Positions 46,444-58,528 of a stretch of DNA of 64,000 bases are shown one piece after another. The position numbers and the translations under genes are program-made. A model generated the notes under the pieces. That model did not search any database and had not been told where the DNA came from. It saw only the letters and a list, made by a program, of their open reading frames with translations. Within the stretch, counting starts at the first letter, position 1. Every line of letters starts with the position of its first letter. The DNA comes from Nemania diffusa (taxonomy: Eukaryota; Ascomycota; Sordariomycetes; Xylariales; Xylariaceae), in assembly GCA_038501195.1 (NCBI GenBank), contig JBBPUQ010000005.1, positions 4,464,001 to 4,528,000 on the forward strand, read 5' to 3'.

Positions 46444-47669
46444 AGCGTGATAAGTCGCAAACGGTTATAATCGCGGGAAAGACAAGGGGTGCAGATCTTG
46501 GGATCATGGTTTCTCAACCTTTCACAAGAGAATATCTATATATGTAGTATCAATATATGGTAAGATGAGTGTATCTATGCTAGAACGTTCTCTATCTATA
46601 ACCTATTTTTTTCTTATTAAGCATCTAATTCTAATGAAATCCGTTGATAGAGTCGGGGCGTGGGCGACGGATTTCAACAGGTTTACTAGGATCGTGACTA
46701 GGGTGCAACGCCACTATCTACCAGTCCAGTTTAGAGGTGGGAGCCAAGACCCCGCGGAGACTTAATCTTAGTGGATCTTAGATCGGTTCAATTAACGAGC
46801 CGTCGGATACATTAATCGCTAATAAGTAGATCTTAGTAGAGAGTCACGCTGACGAGATATGGCATGGTGGGGAAGAATACGCTTTTACGTAGTATGTGAT
46901 GGTGGGCTAGAAAAGGTTCAATAAGAAATGAAAGTTCACCCTCGAGCAACTTTATATTATCTACCTAAGATACTGTGTAGGTGGATGTAGTGGCAGGGAT
47001 TCCCCAGCAGATGTATTAAAAGCTTTTCGGAAAGGTCATAATTGAACCAGCATATTCAGATTGATTGAACGATTTATTCCTTTAGACTTTATAGTTGACA
47101 AGGTATAAATAAAACTAACACCGTAAACTACTTGTCCACGCTAACAGCAGTTGTACAAAATTCACTATACAGTTTACACCAAAGTTTTTGTATCTCTGCT
47201 TTGTTCAATTATCTTGTTTTCTCAAATGCCAAGCTTCCAAGTTCCAATATACGGAAATATCATATTAGCCAGATTATTCAGTAATTGAATAGGACTTCTA
47301 CGCGTATAGACTTTTTCAGTGCTTTCTTCGTAGTTTCGGTATTTCTAGCCTTGCAAAGATCTAATTATGTGAAGGTTTTTGAAAGTCTTGAAAGCAGTAG
47401 TTGAGGTGGTGTAAATGATGTAGATAGGTGGTGCAGGTGGTATTGTTCTGGGTGGAAATTATAGTTATGCGAGCTACTTATATTTTGGTGGGAACCCGAC
47501 CTATTTAGAAGTACTTCTAAAATATCCCCGGGCTCGCTTTCACTCATTATTCATTCAAGCCGATGAAAAGCCCCACAATAACTCCGACGAATTGTCCAAT
47601 AGTTGTGCAGGAGAGACCAGGTGCGATGAAATGCGACTGCTTGACGCGTCTCTCCTTTAGGTGCTCCTT
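46444..47669. other. Intergenic region with no recognisable gene
   Basis: About 1.2 kb upstream of the flavin oxidoreductase; its promoter should be at the left end. No coding or repeat feature is recognised. Confidence 0.4.
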
Positions 47670-48960
47670 TATCTAACTCTTGCGCAGATCCCCAAAACAT
47701 CACTATCGACCTTCTCTTAGCACTACCAAGTCTCTCTTGAATGCCGCCCTCGCAGACAAACCCGGTGATGCGCTTCTCTGGGATCATGTCTACCATGCTA
47801 TCACCGAATCCAGCCCACCTCCCCGACCGATACATCTTCCCTGCAACAAACCCCATGGCTGCGCAACACAAGCAGCTTCGCCAATTCTTCAGAACATCGG
47901 AAATACATAGACGTTATACTGAAAGAGGAGCTTAGCCCTATGTATGTCGGGCTCCGCAATTTCCATGAGACTTTCTTCGGAAGCGTTGCAGGGCTTGAGA
48001 CAGTGTCCGAGGCTGCTTTCAAGAAGTGTATAGAAGGCAGCAATCCACTCTTTTGTGTGGAAAAGGGGTGGAAAGGATGGCCGGAAGATGCGGACTAGGG
48101 CCGTGTCTTGGGCTGGTTCTCAGATATCACCAATGAGCTGCTGGCATTTGCCTAGGACCACATAGCAATCCCATCAAGTCAACGAAGACCATTGGCACAG
48201 CCCAATGAGCATATTAACGTTTCCATGGGGAAACGCAAGATGGACATTGGCTTTGTGAACGATCCTAAGGTTAGGAAAGCTTCGAGATGCCACTGGTCCC
48301 AGATCCTCGTGCTAGGAGAACTGAAAAGCAATCGATCGGCCGATATTGCTTCAGAACCATGACTTGACCTTGGGAGGTATGCACGAGAGGTGCTTGCTGC
48401 TCAAGATTCTCGTGGCTTTGTCTCAGGTTTACTATCTACGGATCTTTCATAAGGGTATGGGAGCTCGACCGACTTTGACCCGTGCGCGTTGTATAGCCGG
48501 CCGAGCAACAACATGTTGGAAAGCCCATCGTGAAGGAGACCCAATCCTATTCGTCATCAAGGATTCGTGGCAATACCTAGCACGTGACGACGAAGGCGAG
48601 CTCTTTCGTGAGGCGACTAGCAGGGATGCAGCAACGTGGTTCGGTACTATCACCATGAAATCATTCGTGTACACAGCAACGATGATATCCAACACAGTAT
48701 TCGCAAAGGTCTGAGCATTACAGAGGTCTAAGGACTCTAGGCCGGCCAGGGTATAAATATCCTGACAACCCAAGTTTAAGACTTCGAACAGGAAGTGTTC
48801 CATGCGGCGAGACGTTTGCTGATGTTGATGAATAGCAGGCCCTACTGGAGCGCCGTCTAAGGCTTGTCACCAAAGGGGCAGAAAAAAGGCAAGAGTTTTT
48901 GGAAGCAATACGAAGAAGCCGAGACCTCTATCGCGTAAGCGAGAGCTAAAATCCCGCATA
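47670..48960 (+). pseudogene. Decayed FunK1-type fungal protein kinase
   Basis: Fragments in shifting frames on the plus strand fit the FunK1 family of fungal-specific kinase-like proteins. In order they are LSTTKSLLNAALADKPGDALLWDHVYHA (split here as LSTTKSLLNAALADKPGD and ALLWDHVYHA), then LKEELSPMYVGLRNFHETFF, NPLFCVEKGWKGWPEDAD with a stop after it, RKMDIGFVND, HWSQILVLGELKSN, and RATTCWKAHREGDPILFVIK. At least two frameshifts and several stops separate them. The catalytic part downstream is not recognisable. Family members are often multicopy in mushrooms and ascomycetes; their function is poorly known. The boundaries given are approximate. Confidence 0.7.
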
Positions 48961-48988
48961 CTATTGATGCCGTAGCTACCGACTTTCT

Positions 48989-51900
48989 TTATTTGACACG
49001 ATTTGTTAGATCTTTTAGGAGGTAGACTCGGCCATACATGTCAGTCACATCAATATATAAATTCAGTGCATCCATCACCTTGCCTAGCCCAACTAATTGA
49101 CCCATCTGCGCCCGAGCCGCATCGAGACAGTGCCTCTCATATTCAGCTATCCACATGAGCTCACTCATCATCTTCTGCATGGCTTGACTAGACTGGGGCT
49201 TGCCATCCTTTTCCCTACTTAGGCCATGGAATTCCGGAAAGTTAAGTGAGTTTAGGTTCACCTCAGCTTTGTCCCGCACCACCGATCCATAGTCGTTATA
49301 CATGCGACACATAGTTGAGAGATGGCGGCACATGTCCTCTGCTACATATGCTACTCTCGGCGTAGAGAAGATATTGATGGCGCCCTGCTTGGCGATGCAG
49401 CTGTAAAATGCGAAAGAGAGGGGACAGGAGGTGTGATCGGCAGATGTGCTACGTACCCAGTTGAAAAACGTACGGCCAGGGTTGAGATAGGGTGGAGGAA
49501 TCCCCTCATTAGTGACAGGGAGGGCGCCGTTCGAGCTCGGGGGCCTTTGAATCAAGTGTGATGGTGAAGAAGTACCTGGAACGTCGTCCGCTTGCTTTTG
49601 AAGCCGCAGATTATCTTCTGCATGTGTGATATGCGCTAACAGGAAAGTTTCAAGTTCTTGGGAAACTCGTGTGTGTAGGTGAGCTGGACTGCTCTCTACT
49701 GCCGGATGTCTAAAGTAGGACACAAAGCGACCCAAAATATCAGTCACTTTTCCCAGCGAAATACTGTGTCCGTTAATACCGTCCCGATCCTCAGTGAAAT
49801 TCGAGCTGTTGACGACTGATTTAGAGTTGTAGCTAGGATCATTGCACAACCGGTGAACCACTGTTTTAACGGCCTCAAGATTGTTCCCGCATTCCTTCTC
49901 CACGACTGATTCCATAAATTCATCGACCTGATATACAAACATCGAGAGTGCCATTAGCTCACACAGTGCGGCGAGGCTCACAGGGCAATTATGGATTAGG
50001 CTACACGCCATCCATATGAGAGTTGTGATACCCATGTACTTGTTCTTGCCGGCTGCTAAGGCCGGAAATATCTCCTGAGATCGACGTCGAAGGCTAATTA
50101 GAGCATAACATGCTTGTCTCTCAGCAATGCGCATTTCATGCACGTCAATCGCCATAGATGTTGCTTCCAGTAAAAGTCTAGCTTTCTGGATTTCCTTGGT
50201 AACACTGATTCCGGGGAGGAAAACGGAATCTCTTTCGATTTGTCCTGGCTTTAGAATTGAGACTGTATCGGCAGCTAGGCAGTAAGCTTCAGAGAGGATA
50301 CCTGAAGCACCCGTTACTTTTCTGATCCAGAACGAATTGTCTTGGCCCCATTCATTTCTATGGACTCGAAGAAACAGTTTCCCATTAGAAATGCTGGAGA
50401 CAATGCGGGGGTCATCAAGGTCTTGTATCCATGGCAACCTGGATAGATTTGACAATGCGAGAATTGAATATGCTGTCACTTCGGAAATATCGTCCCATGA
50501 TCCGTTCACCTGCTGCGATAATAGTATGCTTCTTAGCAGCTGGATTGAGACCATAGGTAGTTGCTCACGGAGTTGCTGATGGTGCTGTAATATAGCGTCT
50601 TGGATAAATTTATCTTCCAAACTTTCATAAAGCTTTTGAATTGCTTGTGACAGCAACATCATCCAGTATAGCCTGTGAGTATGCTAAGATTTGGTCAGCA
50701 TTAATCCTTTCATAGAAACAACTGACAGAATACCCATTTCTCTTTTATAGTATCGCGAAAAGCTTCATCACAGAGAAATCTAGCTGCCTTAGCCACTCGA
50801 GAAACATAGTCTGCACCGCCCGTCACTCCGAACGTGAGGAGGTACATAAGTATGTTACAATTTGTGCTGAAACTAGCATTTCGCTCTCCTTCATACGTTT
50901 TGAAATGATCTTCGCCTGAAAATGCCTCGATCAGGCTACTAATACTATATTTTTTGCCAGCGTGGGCTAATGCTATCATCGCCTGTATACTGCCGTCCAC
51001 GTCTGCGAGAGATGGATCTGTCAATTTTGTCAGCCGACGTGGAGGCTTTCTGGGGCGGATTTCCTCTAGGAGCGAAACTCACTAAACTCTATCGTTCCAC
51101 GCTGAGTATCTAGCTCTTGCTCAAGGAAGTTAATGATCTCCGAAATTTCGGTCTCCTCGACAGCAATTCCTACTTCTAGTAAAGTAGTGGTAGCCTGTAC
51201 ATGCGACGGTATGTTAATAAAGCGAAGAGTGATAACATATATGTGATGAATTATGATCTGACGATAAACTGACCGTGGCAACTTCAAATAGAGTCATCGG
51301 CCACGCACAAGGCACGCTTCCATCTATCGACCTGCCAGTGGGAGAGTTCCTAAGATAAAGCTCGGCTCTATCATCCCAGACTGGAGTATGCATCAAATAG
51401 GCAGCAGTTGATGCTAGTGAGCCCATCATAGACCCATTCTCATCTAACCAGTGGGTTATACCGTCAAAGTCAATGTGACCAATGAAGGCTTCCAGAGGAT
51501 GGTAAAAGATACAATCCACTTGTTTTATTTCGCCTAGTGGAAGCTTTGGGAGTTTCGCATTGCGCATGGATGTGAGTGAGCCGAGTTGTGAAAATTCAAA
51601 GTCGAGGCCAGCATCATGCAAGAGAGACAAATGATTGGCGACCAAAATGTGAGATCTAACTTCATCGCATACAGAGAGATCCCAGCGATCAAGCATCTGC
51701 TGCAACTCCCTTTGGGCCCGGCGCCTCCTACACATCCAGTCTTGATGCTTTGGGTCACCCTCTAAATGCTGCTGAAGCGATAGCAAAGCCGAGGCAGTAT
51801 TTAAGATTCCATCTACTAGGGATGCCTGGCATGGCCAGCCTCCTGAATCCAGTTGATGCTTCAGTATGTACTCGAATGACTCAGGGAACAGCCATACTCC

Positions 51901-52047
51901 GGAGTTTCTTGGCTTCTGAACTAGAGAGAGCCACGCAGTGTCGTAGATTGATGCTGACACTGAGCTATAGCCTTGATAGGACGAGCGGCAGTACAACGCA
52001 AGGCGTTCAAGCAGTGCTTGTGCCTGTCGCTCAATAGAGTGAGGCAT
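48989..52047 (-). CDS. Fungal labdane-type diterpene synthase (CPS/KS architecture), class I motifs intact, class II motif degenerate
   Basis: 949 aa, the usual size of fungal copalyl diphosphate/kaurene synthases, in exons 52047-51274, 51194-51083, 51002-50734 and 50683-48989. The N-terminal SASIYDTAW (residues 31-39), GSMMGSLASTAAYLM and GEDHFKTYEGERN belong to the class II half. The class II acid motif DxDD reads NVDG (296-299) in this model, so only the middle Asp survives. Reading through the preceding 80-bp intron would give DVDG but breaks the frame. The class I half has DEFME (639-643) and NDYGSVVRDKAE (848-859), both magnesium/diphosphate-binding, with NLNSLNFPEF after. It probably ionises copalyl diphosphate made elsewhere. 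P450s, exporter and flavin oxidoreductase are neighbours. Confidence 0.93.
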
Positions 52048-53693
52048 TGCCCTGAGTTACACGGGAATTGGCAAGCCTCGTAAATGAAGTGAGAAAGGGT
52101 TGCCCAATCGCAATAGCTAAGCCCTTTAAACGTACCAAGGTACATATCCCTCAACGGGTAATTGAATTAGGGTAGGCGGGCCCAATAAGGAGGCATTAGG
52201 AGTGATCAATTAGATAAATTCAACTACTACCTGAGATCTCTAACTTCGAAATTCTAACTTTGGGTCTTATTATTTAGTACGATTGCATTATATCTCAGAC
52301 TACAGTGAGGTCTAGCCTTCTAAGATATGAAATACCTAAGCGTAGATGATGGCACGTTAAGTTACACAATGTGCCATGCATTGTACTGTGGCTTGCAGGG
52401 AGCGGGAAGATACTTATCCCTGTTCTGGCACGATGCAATATGTTAACTGAGGCAGCAAGTCGTGGAGGCAATATTTATGATGTTAACTAAGACAATATGG
52501 GCTAAGGATTACGTGATTACAAGCCATCATAGCCTTTTTCTTTTGGAGTGAGCCCGTTTAGGCATCCGCAACAGTTGTGCAGATTCTTCGAATGCCGATC
52601 AAAACTATTCTTATCCCGATCGGCACGGGATAAATGTGAATCGATGTCTTAGCAGCTCAAAACGCATAACATATTCGTTAGTTGTTATCATGTACCCCCA
52701 GATCCTGTTATTTACGCATGCGTGGAGTAGGAAGCTCCAGCACGCAGTTAGGATGAGGCCCTTTTGTACCACCCACCAACAATAAAAGGGCAGTGATCAG
52801 ACAATATAAACCCAACCACGCGAATATATACGGTGGTATTGAATGCATCTAACGCAATCATGTTACACTTCCGTGAACGATACTGCAGAGGCTGGTTATT
52901 GGCTAGATCGCGATTTATCACCTTAGTAATAGGTCGAGTGACCACTGCAGGCAGATTGACGGGCGGTGCTATTACAAATGAATGGAAACTACTCAAGTTT
53001 CAACACGTGAATTTATGCAAATCGGTCAAATAAGTTCGTTTACCTTCCTATTTTGATCTCCAAGGTACGTTAAATATACAACAATCAGGACAGATATTGG
53101 CACGACCCTTGCAACACAACTGTGATCGGCAGAGTATATATCACATACTAATAAATCTGCAGGCTACAGTACTACTGACAGGCAAATGCAATGTAACAAA
53201 ATCAATTCTTAGTACTTGTTATGTATGGGCCGGGCCTCAAGGATACTGGAGCAGGGATCCCTGATTTCACGAGATTAATTACTGTACATGATGTCAATTG
53301 AAGCGGGAGGCTACAGAAGAACCCAAGTAGCAATCACACCTGGTAGGGGCGAGATATCTTTTCTTTCGCCTTTTATAGCCTTCCATATTAGCCTCCTGAG
53401 TTGTTCTCAAAGGCTCCAGATATGTTAATAATGACGGTATGTGCTCTATTCGGGCTAGTACAGGTGCACTATCCGATAAAGGGTTGTGAGTAAAAATACG
53501 ATTATTCAAGGAATACAAAACGAAGATATATTAGAACCGCCGCAAAAGTGTTAAGATACAATAGAAAAACTAATCAATAGGAGACGGAAGAAAACATTAA
53601 TATTTCTATACCTAAGAAATAAAATCCGTGTCGGGATCTAGATGCTTTGCTAAATTCCCCAAGGGTAGGCAGCGCATAGATGAACTCTATAAT
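52048..53693. promoter_or_regulatory. 1.6-kb intergenic region upstream of the diterpene synthase
   Basis: Promoter of the synthase at the left end, and the 3' side of P450 2 at the right end. Short frames (52748-52996, 53294-53518) match nothing I recognise. No repeats with target duplications are seen. Confidence 0.4.
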
Positions 53694-55388
53694 TTAGAAA
53701 CTAATGCCGAGACGACCCTCTCTACGCCGTAACGCAAGCCTTCCAAAAGGATGAAACAAAATAAACTCATGCATGGTAGCGTTGGGCGGCCTCTTGCCAT
53801 TGAGGAACTTGAACTCATATTCGTCGAGCAGCTTGACGAGAATGATCTTGGCAGTCATATTGGCGAAGAACCGCCCAGGGCACGCCCAGCGGCCCGATCC
53901 CCAGGTTAAGAGCGCTGAGTCTACGTGGGGGAAGGGCTGTGCACGGTGAGTGGCTAGGTCTTGGTCGTAAAAGCGTCGCCCCTTGTAAACATCAGGATCT
54001 GAGAACAACGTCGGGTCGTTGGCTTTGAGGTGAGAGCACACGGCGATGGTTTGTCCCCTTTTCAGCCTTAGTCCATCCGACAGTGTGTAGTCGTCTCCGA
54101 CCACGCGTCCATATAGAAGCAGCGAGCTGGGGGCCAGGCGGCTCGACTCCTTCATAGCAGATTCTAGTTTGTCTAGGTTGTTAAATGCCGCCTGGCTCCA
54201 GACACCCTTAGTTTCCTGATGCCGCGCTCGGATTTCCTCTCTAACTTCCTCTAACAGCGCCGGATCGCTTACCAAGTCTGATAGAGTCTCGACGACGAAG
54301 TTAGCGGTGCTGTACGTGCCCCCGGCGGTAAGTGTGCCGACGAGACGTGTTAGAGACCAGGGGTCTCGCTGAAGAGCGGACTTGCTGTCCTTGACCATCC
54401 ATGAGACCATGTCAGGATTCGTCAGACTGCTATTCTCAGTCTCGTACATTCGCTTCTCTACTAAGGGCAAGATGCGTTCTTCTATGGTTTTCCAGCCCTT
54501 TTCTAGGCGCCATTTGGCAGGAAGGAGCCAGACAAGATATGGCTGAAGCGCGGTTGGCACCCAGCGCATAATAAACACCACAGTGAAAACTTTAGCCTAT
54601 GTGTCAGCTAACGTGGGAAGTGGTGGCCTTGATATACCTACGCTGCTTGGTGTGGTTGTGGCACAAATGCACGATCTCGGGATCGTCACATGTTGGTGGC
54701 CCGTAAAGAACTAGGGCCAAACCTTCACTAACACAACGGACGATGGTGTCAAGTGGATCTATCGTCGTCCAAGTACCATCGGTTTTCTGTGGGAGTACGC
54801 GGTCCATAGACCTACATAACCGCTGTGCCGTTGGCACAAGGAGCTCTGGTAGCGCCGGGCTGATCCGGCTCAACAGGATTTTGACATGATAACTAGTCTT
54901 CCGGACGATGTCTATACCGGACAGGTCTCCGAGCATAGTCAAAGCATGCCACTGGCGTGAGCTTATTACTTCGACTGGAAGGCGGTTCAACTCTGGAATA
55001 TGGTGTGCCGACAAAATAATAACGTCAGTGTCCCCACGAGCAAGCCGATACGGCTTTTCTCCCAGCTGTGATGATTCATGAGAACTGTGTAAGATAGAAA
55101 GGGTCCTCTGTTTTAAGTACTCACTTCCTTGTGAGCATTATCCAGTATTCTTCTTGCCCACAATGCCCAACGGAGTCGCGAAAGAAAGTGCGGCTCCCTA
55201 GCGAAGAGCCGGTTGACAATAGGAAGATGATCGTCGTAGCTCTTGTCAGTGCATACTAGGTAGACGAATAGAAGGGTAAACAATGATACAAGTAATAACT
55301 TGTAAACCGATAAAGTGCTCCCATCAAAATATTCATAGTCGTGAGGCATGTCGACCCAATAAGATTTTACATTCAACCAAGATGCCAT
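53694..55388 (-). CDS. Cytochrome P450 monooxygenase 2 (diterpene locus)
   Basis: 527 aa in exons 55388-55125, 55065-54642 and 54589-53694. The first intron (GTGAGT...CACAG) is clear. The second (GTAGGT...AAAG, 52 bp) is the only one I found that keeps frame and is less certain. A hydrophobic anchor lies near residues 28-47. Then RGDTDVIIL, the K-helix ESSR, the heme loop GSGRWACPGRFFA with Cys466, and HEFILFHP follow. The CPGRFFA signature is shared with fungal P450s that oxidise ent-kaurenoids and related diterpenes (CYP68/CYP503-like). The heme loop has Trp where many relatives have His. It is transcribed in the same direction as the synthase. Probable role: diterpene oxidation at the ER. 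Confidence 0.88.
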
Positions 55389-56445
55389 TTTCCTAAAAGT
55401 TACAGGTTCTACTATTATACTCACAGTGGTCTAGTAAGCGGTAATAAAGAATGGGAGCTAGATGCTTAAGATACTTTGAAGAGTATGTGCTTGTACCTAG
55501 TTTTTAAGCTTATAATCACACTCTACCAATAGGTGCTATTAGGCTGACAGGTGAATTCTTACGGTAGATCTGTTTCCAAAAAAAAAGAAAGAAAAGATGA
55601 CTACGCAGTAGGGTGTGTCGCAAGGGTTTTGGGCCTCCAGAGAAGCAAATTCAATCCAATACTGCTAGCCTGCAACAAATGAGACATCGGTGTGGCACAG
55701 TTTGCAGCCCTATACTACCTTCAGAGGTCGGGCAAGCTAATACTGTAACACGGAGCGGAGGGGAACATAACGGGAACTCTATGCAGAAGATATGACGGCA
55801 TATTACTCGTTAATTTTCAGCCTGCATGCTCATATTGGACCGCCTCTAGTTGTGGCTGCTGCCCTAAAATTCCGAGTCCCCGATAATGGTCCAAAGGTCT
55901 AGCATATGTAATAGGATCAAACACCCGGGGGGTGGTATGCACGAACAAACGACCTTATCGTAAACGAAGGCGCCGGCCCGCCTTCGCCTACATAAGCCAT
56001 TGTCTCACAGCATACTGCGTATATTAGTAAGATGTGCACACTGTGCTTCATGGCGTCTTCGAACGGCATACCTATCCTAGATGAGGCTTTGGGCGCCGCC
56101 ATGATCTTCGCATCTCCGAAATTTGCCATCTGGTTCGAGCAGAATATGTAAGGTAGGTAATCAGTGCAAATCTATTGGTATTAATTGCATTGCCATGCGC
56201 ACTTGGTCATAATGAGATGGCATCCCTACCTTAGCTAGCAAGCGTCTGGGGTTGCACCTATAATATCACATATCGTAATATTTCCTAACCAATAGCACAG
56301 TGAAAGCTGCAAGGGCGCAGTCCTACTAAAAAAATTATCACATTGCCAAAAACACAACGCAGAATAAATTCAATTTCAAGATAAACTACATCCCCCACCT
56401 CCTAGCACGCGCTCTACCCGTTCGGCTAGTGCCAAAGTCAAGAGA
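55389..56445. promoter_or_regulatory. Divergent promoter region between P450 2 and the PTH11-like gene
   Basis: About 1.06 kb. It contains a minus-strand 70-codon frame (55917-56129) and overlapping plus-strand frames, none with a recognisable domain. Confidence 0.4.
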
Positions 56446-57875
56446 ATGGCGGATAACCCCTCACTGATCACCACCGCCTTGGTGGTTGTCTCCGTAATAT
56501 TCCCCTTGGTGTCGTTGGGCGCTGTCTACCTCCGCTTCCGAGCCAGGGCGAAGACCAAGCTTCGTCCTCAGGCAGATGACTGGTGGATTGCAGCAACGTG
56601 GGTATGTCAGCCCATCATTGGACTTGCACTCTCTCCCACCTAGTTATTCATATTAACGGAGTCATGATGGCGGTAGCTATCATCCATTGCGATTAGCATC
56701 GACGTCTGGGTGTACGCAGCCCGGATAGGGATTGATAATGTCCACACGGATCAGCTAACAGGTGCTGTTTATTCGGCTGTTGTATGTTAACATTGATTAC
56801 CCCTTCAAAGTATTCCACCACATTCGTGCCGGGAATATTACTCTAAGTTCAGAACTGATCTCGCTATGGCAGTGTCTCGTGCTTGCTTCCGAGTTTACGC
56901 AGGTTTCTTTAACAGGGGTCAAAATCTCCATCCTTCTGTTCTATAAGAGGATCTTCATCACAAAGAGGTTCAGGATTGCGGCATGGTCAGCGATTATCTT
57001 TGTCGCGTTATGGGGCATCTCCATGATCCTTGTGAGTTTTCTCCTTCGGTTCTAAAAAGCAGCCAGCATAGTAGACTGATAATCTCCGCAGACCGTATCG
57101 CTTCAAGGCGACTCTAGAACATTTGTGTTGACACAGGCAGCCGGTGGGGAGTACCATTGGCGGCTTAATCCAACCATCGTAGGCTATACGCAAGTCGGGT
57201 CGAGCCTGGTCCTCGATGTCGTAATACTTTGCTTCCCCCTGCCGGTAATTTCCCGGCTCCATATGCCAATACGAAGAAAGATAGCAGTTGTGGGAATCTT
57301 TTGGCTTGGAATCTTGTGAGCTGACCGCTGCGTTCAAGAGGCCCGCTCGATAGCTGACTGCTTATAGCTGCTGCGTTGCCGCCGCCGTGCGGCTGGCGCT
57401 TGTGCACAGGGTGCTAACAAACGTCCTAACCACTGGAACTCAAGTTTGTTCGTCTCCCCGTTGACGGTGTTACACGAATTTGCTTCATTTCGCTAACACA
57501 ATTATAGACCTACAGTCCCTACAATTTGTGTTCCTGATGCTGGAACCCCACATTTCTATCACTGCTGCCTGCCTGCCGTGCTATGGGCCTTTATTAGAAG
57601 GTGGAAGATCGCCGGAATCTCTCGTCCGCAGTGTTCGGTCTATCATATCGCTTGCCAGCCGAGGAAGCTCATCCAGTAATAGTAAACAGCGCACTGCGGT
57701 GCGTCTAGACAGCAACAACGATTCGCAGCACGAAATAAACCTGGAGGGTGTCAACTCCAAGTGGTCCCAACAGAGCCAGACCAACGTCCAGGTTAGTTCA
57801 GGTGATGAGATTGAGCTTAGAGATCTAGAGAATGGGATAAATGTGACGAGGGGGGTAGAGGTGGTGAGAGAATAG
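56446..57875 (+). CDS. PTH11-like / fungal rhodopsin-domain membrane protein
   Basis: Six deduced exons (56446-56601, 56677-56761, 56811-57031, 57092-57315, 57368-57447, 57508-57875) give 377 aa in frame; introns 2 and 5 have weak sites. Seven hydrophobic spans in the layout of the fungal integral-membrane Rhodopsin family are present. TM1 is ALVVVSVIFPLVSLGAVYLRF. The DDWWIAATW motif follows, then LASEFTQVSLTGVKISILLFYKRIF, MPIRRKIAVVGIFWLG and ISITAACLPCYGPLL, all family landmarks. A Ser/Thr-rich cytoplasmic tail of ~100 residues follows. Such proteins are putative receptors, some of them GPCRs in plant-pathogenic fungi. It lies between two P450 genes on the opposite strand. A part in cluster control is speculation. 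Confidence 0.85.
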
Positions 57876-58528
57876 AGCTAAAAATCTACTCGAGTCAGTG
57901 TCTTTTATGACTACAGGAAAATTACACATTTGTTAATGGAAATGATATTAATGAGGATTGGAATATAGAACATCGAGATCTAGCAATTAGGTGCCACTTA
58001 AAAAGTTGCATAATAGTCCTAGCCCCTTAACCACTACCTTAGTCTACCCCCGTTTAATTCTCAAGCATTTTTAGAAAATACCTTTAGATCACTAGGACTA
58101 TTTTTTTTTAATGATTACATCACAATTATTAGTAAGAAAGTAATTTTTGACATATGAGGACACAATCATAATAAGTAAGAATGACAAAGAGCTGAATGAA
58201 GAAGTCGGCGAATGAATAATCAAAATGTTTTGGTCTTGCTCTAAGAGTAGTCCTTTCGACTCGCAAGATAGAGAGAGCAATGAAACCTATTTAGGTGTCA
58301 CGGAAAAACGACGCCGTCAACCCATGATTGAATTAACGGCATATAAGGGCTCTACACGACATTGCTTATATGATGGGGTATGGCTCAGGACAGGACACTA
58401 AGACCCCATGACATCTATTAAGATTGTCTATGTTCGTTACTTGGTATATGGTCTGTTTATTGTGCTAACAATGTTAACTAGAAAATGACTAACTAGTTGG
58501 CTGCTGCTCAGAAAGGGCAGTCGACCCC
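57876..58528. other. Convergent intergenic region
   Basis: 653 bp between the 3' ends of the PTH11-like gene and P450 3. It is AT-rich, with no recognised feature apart from expected terminators. Confidence 0.4.
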
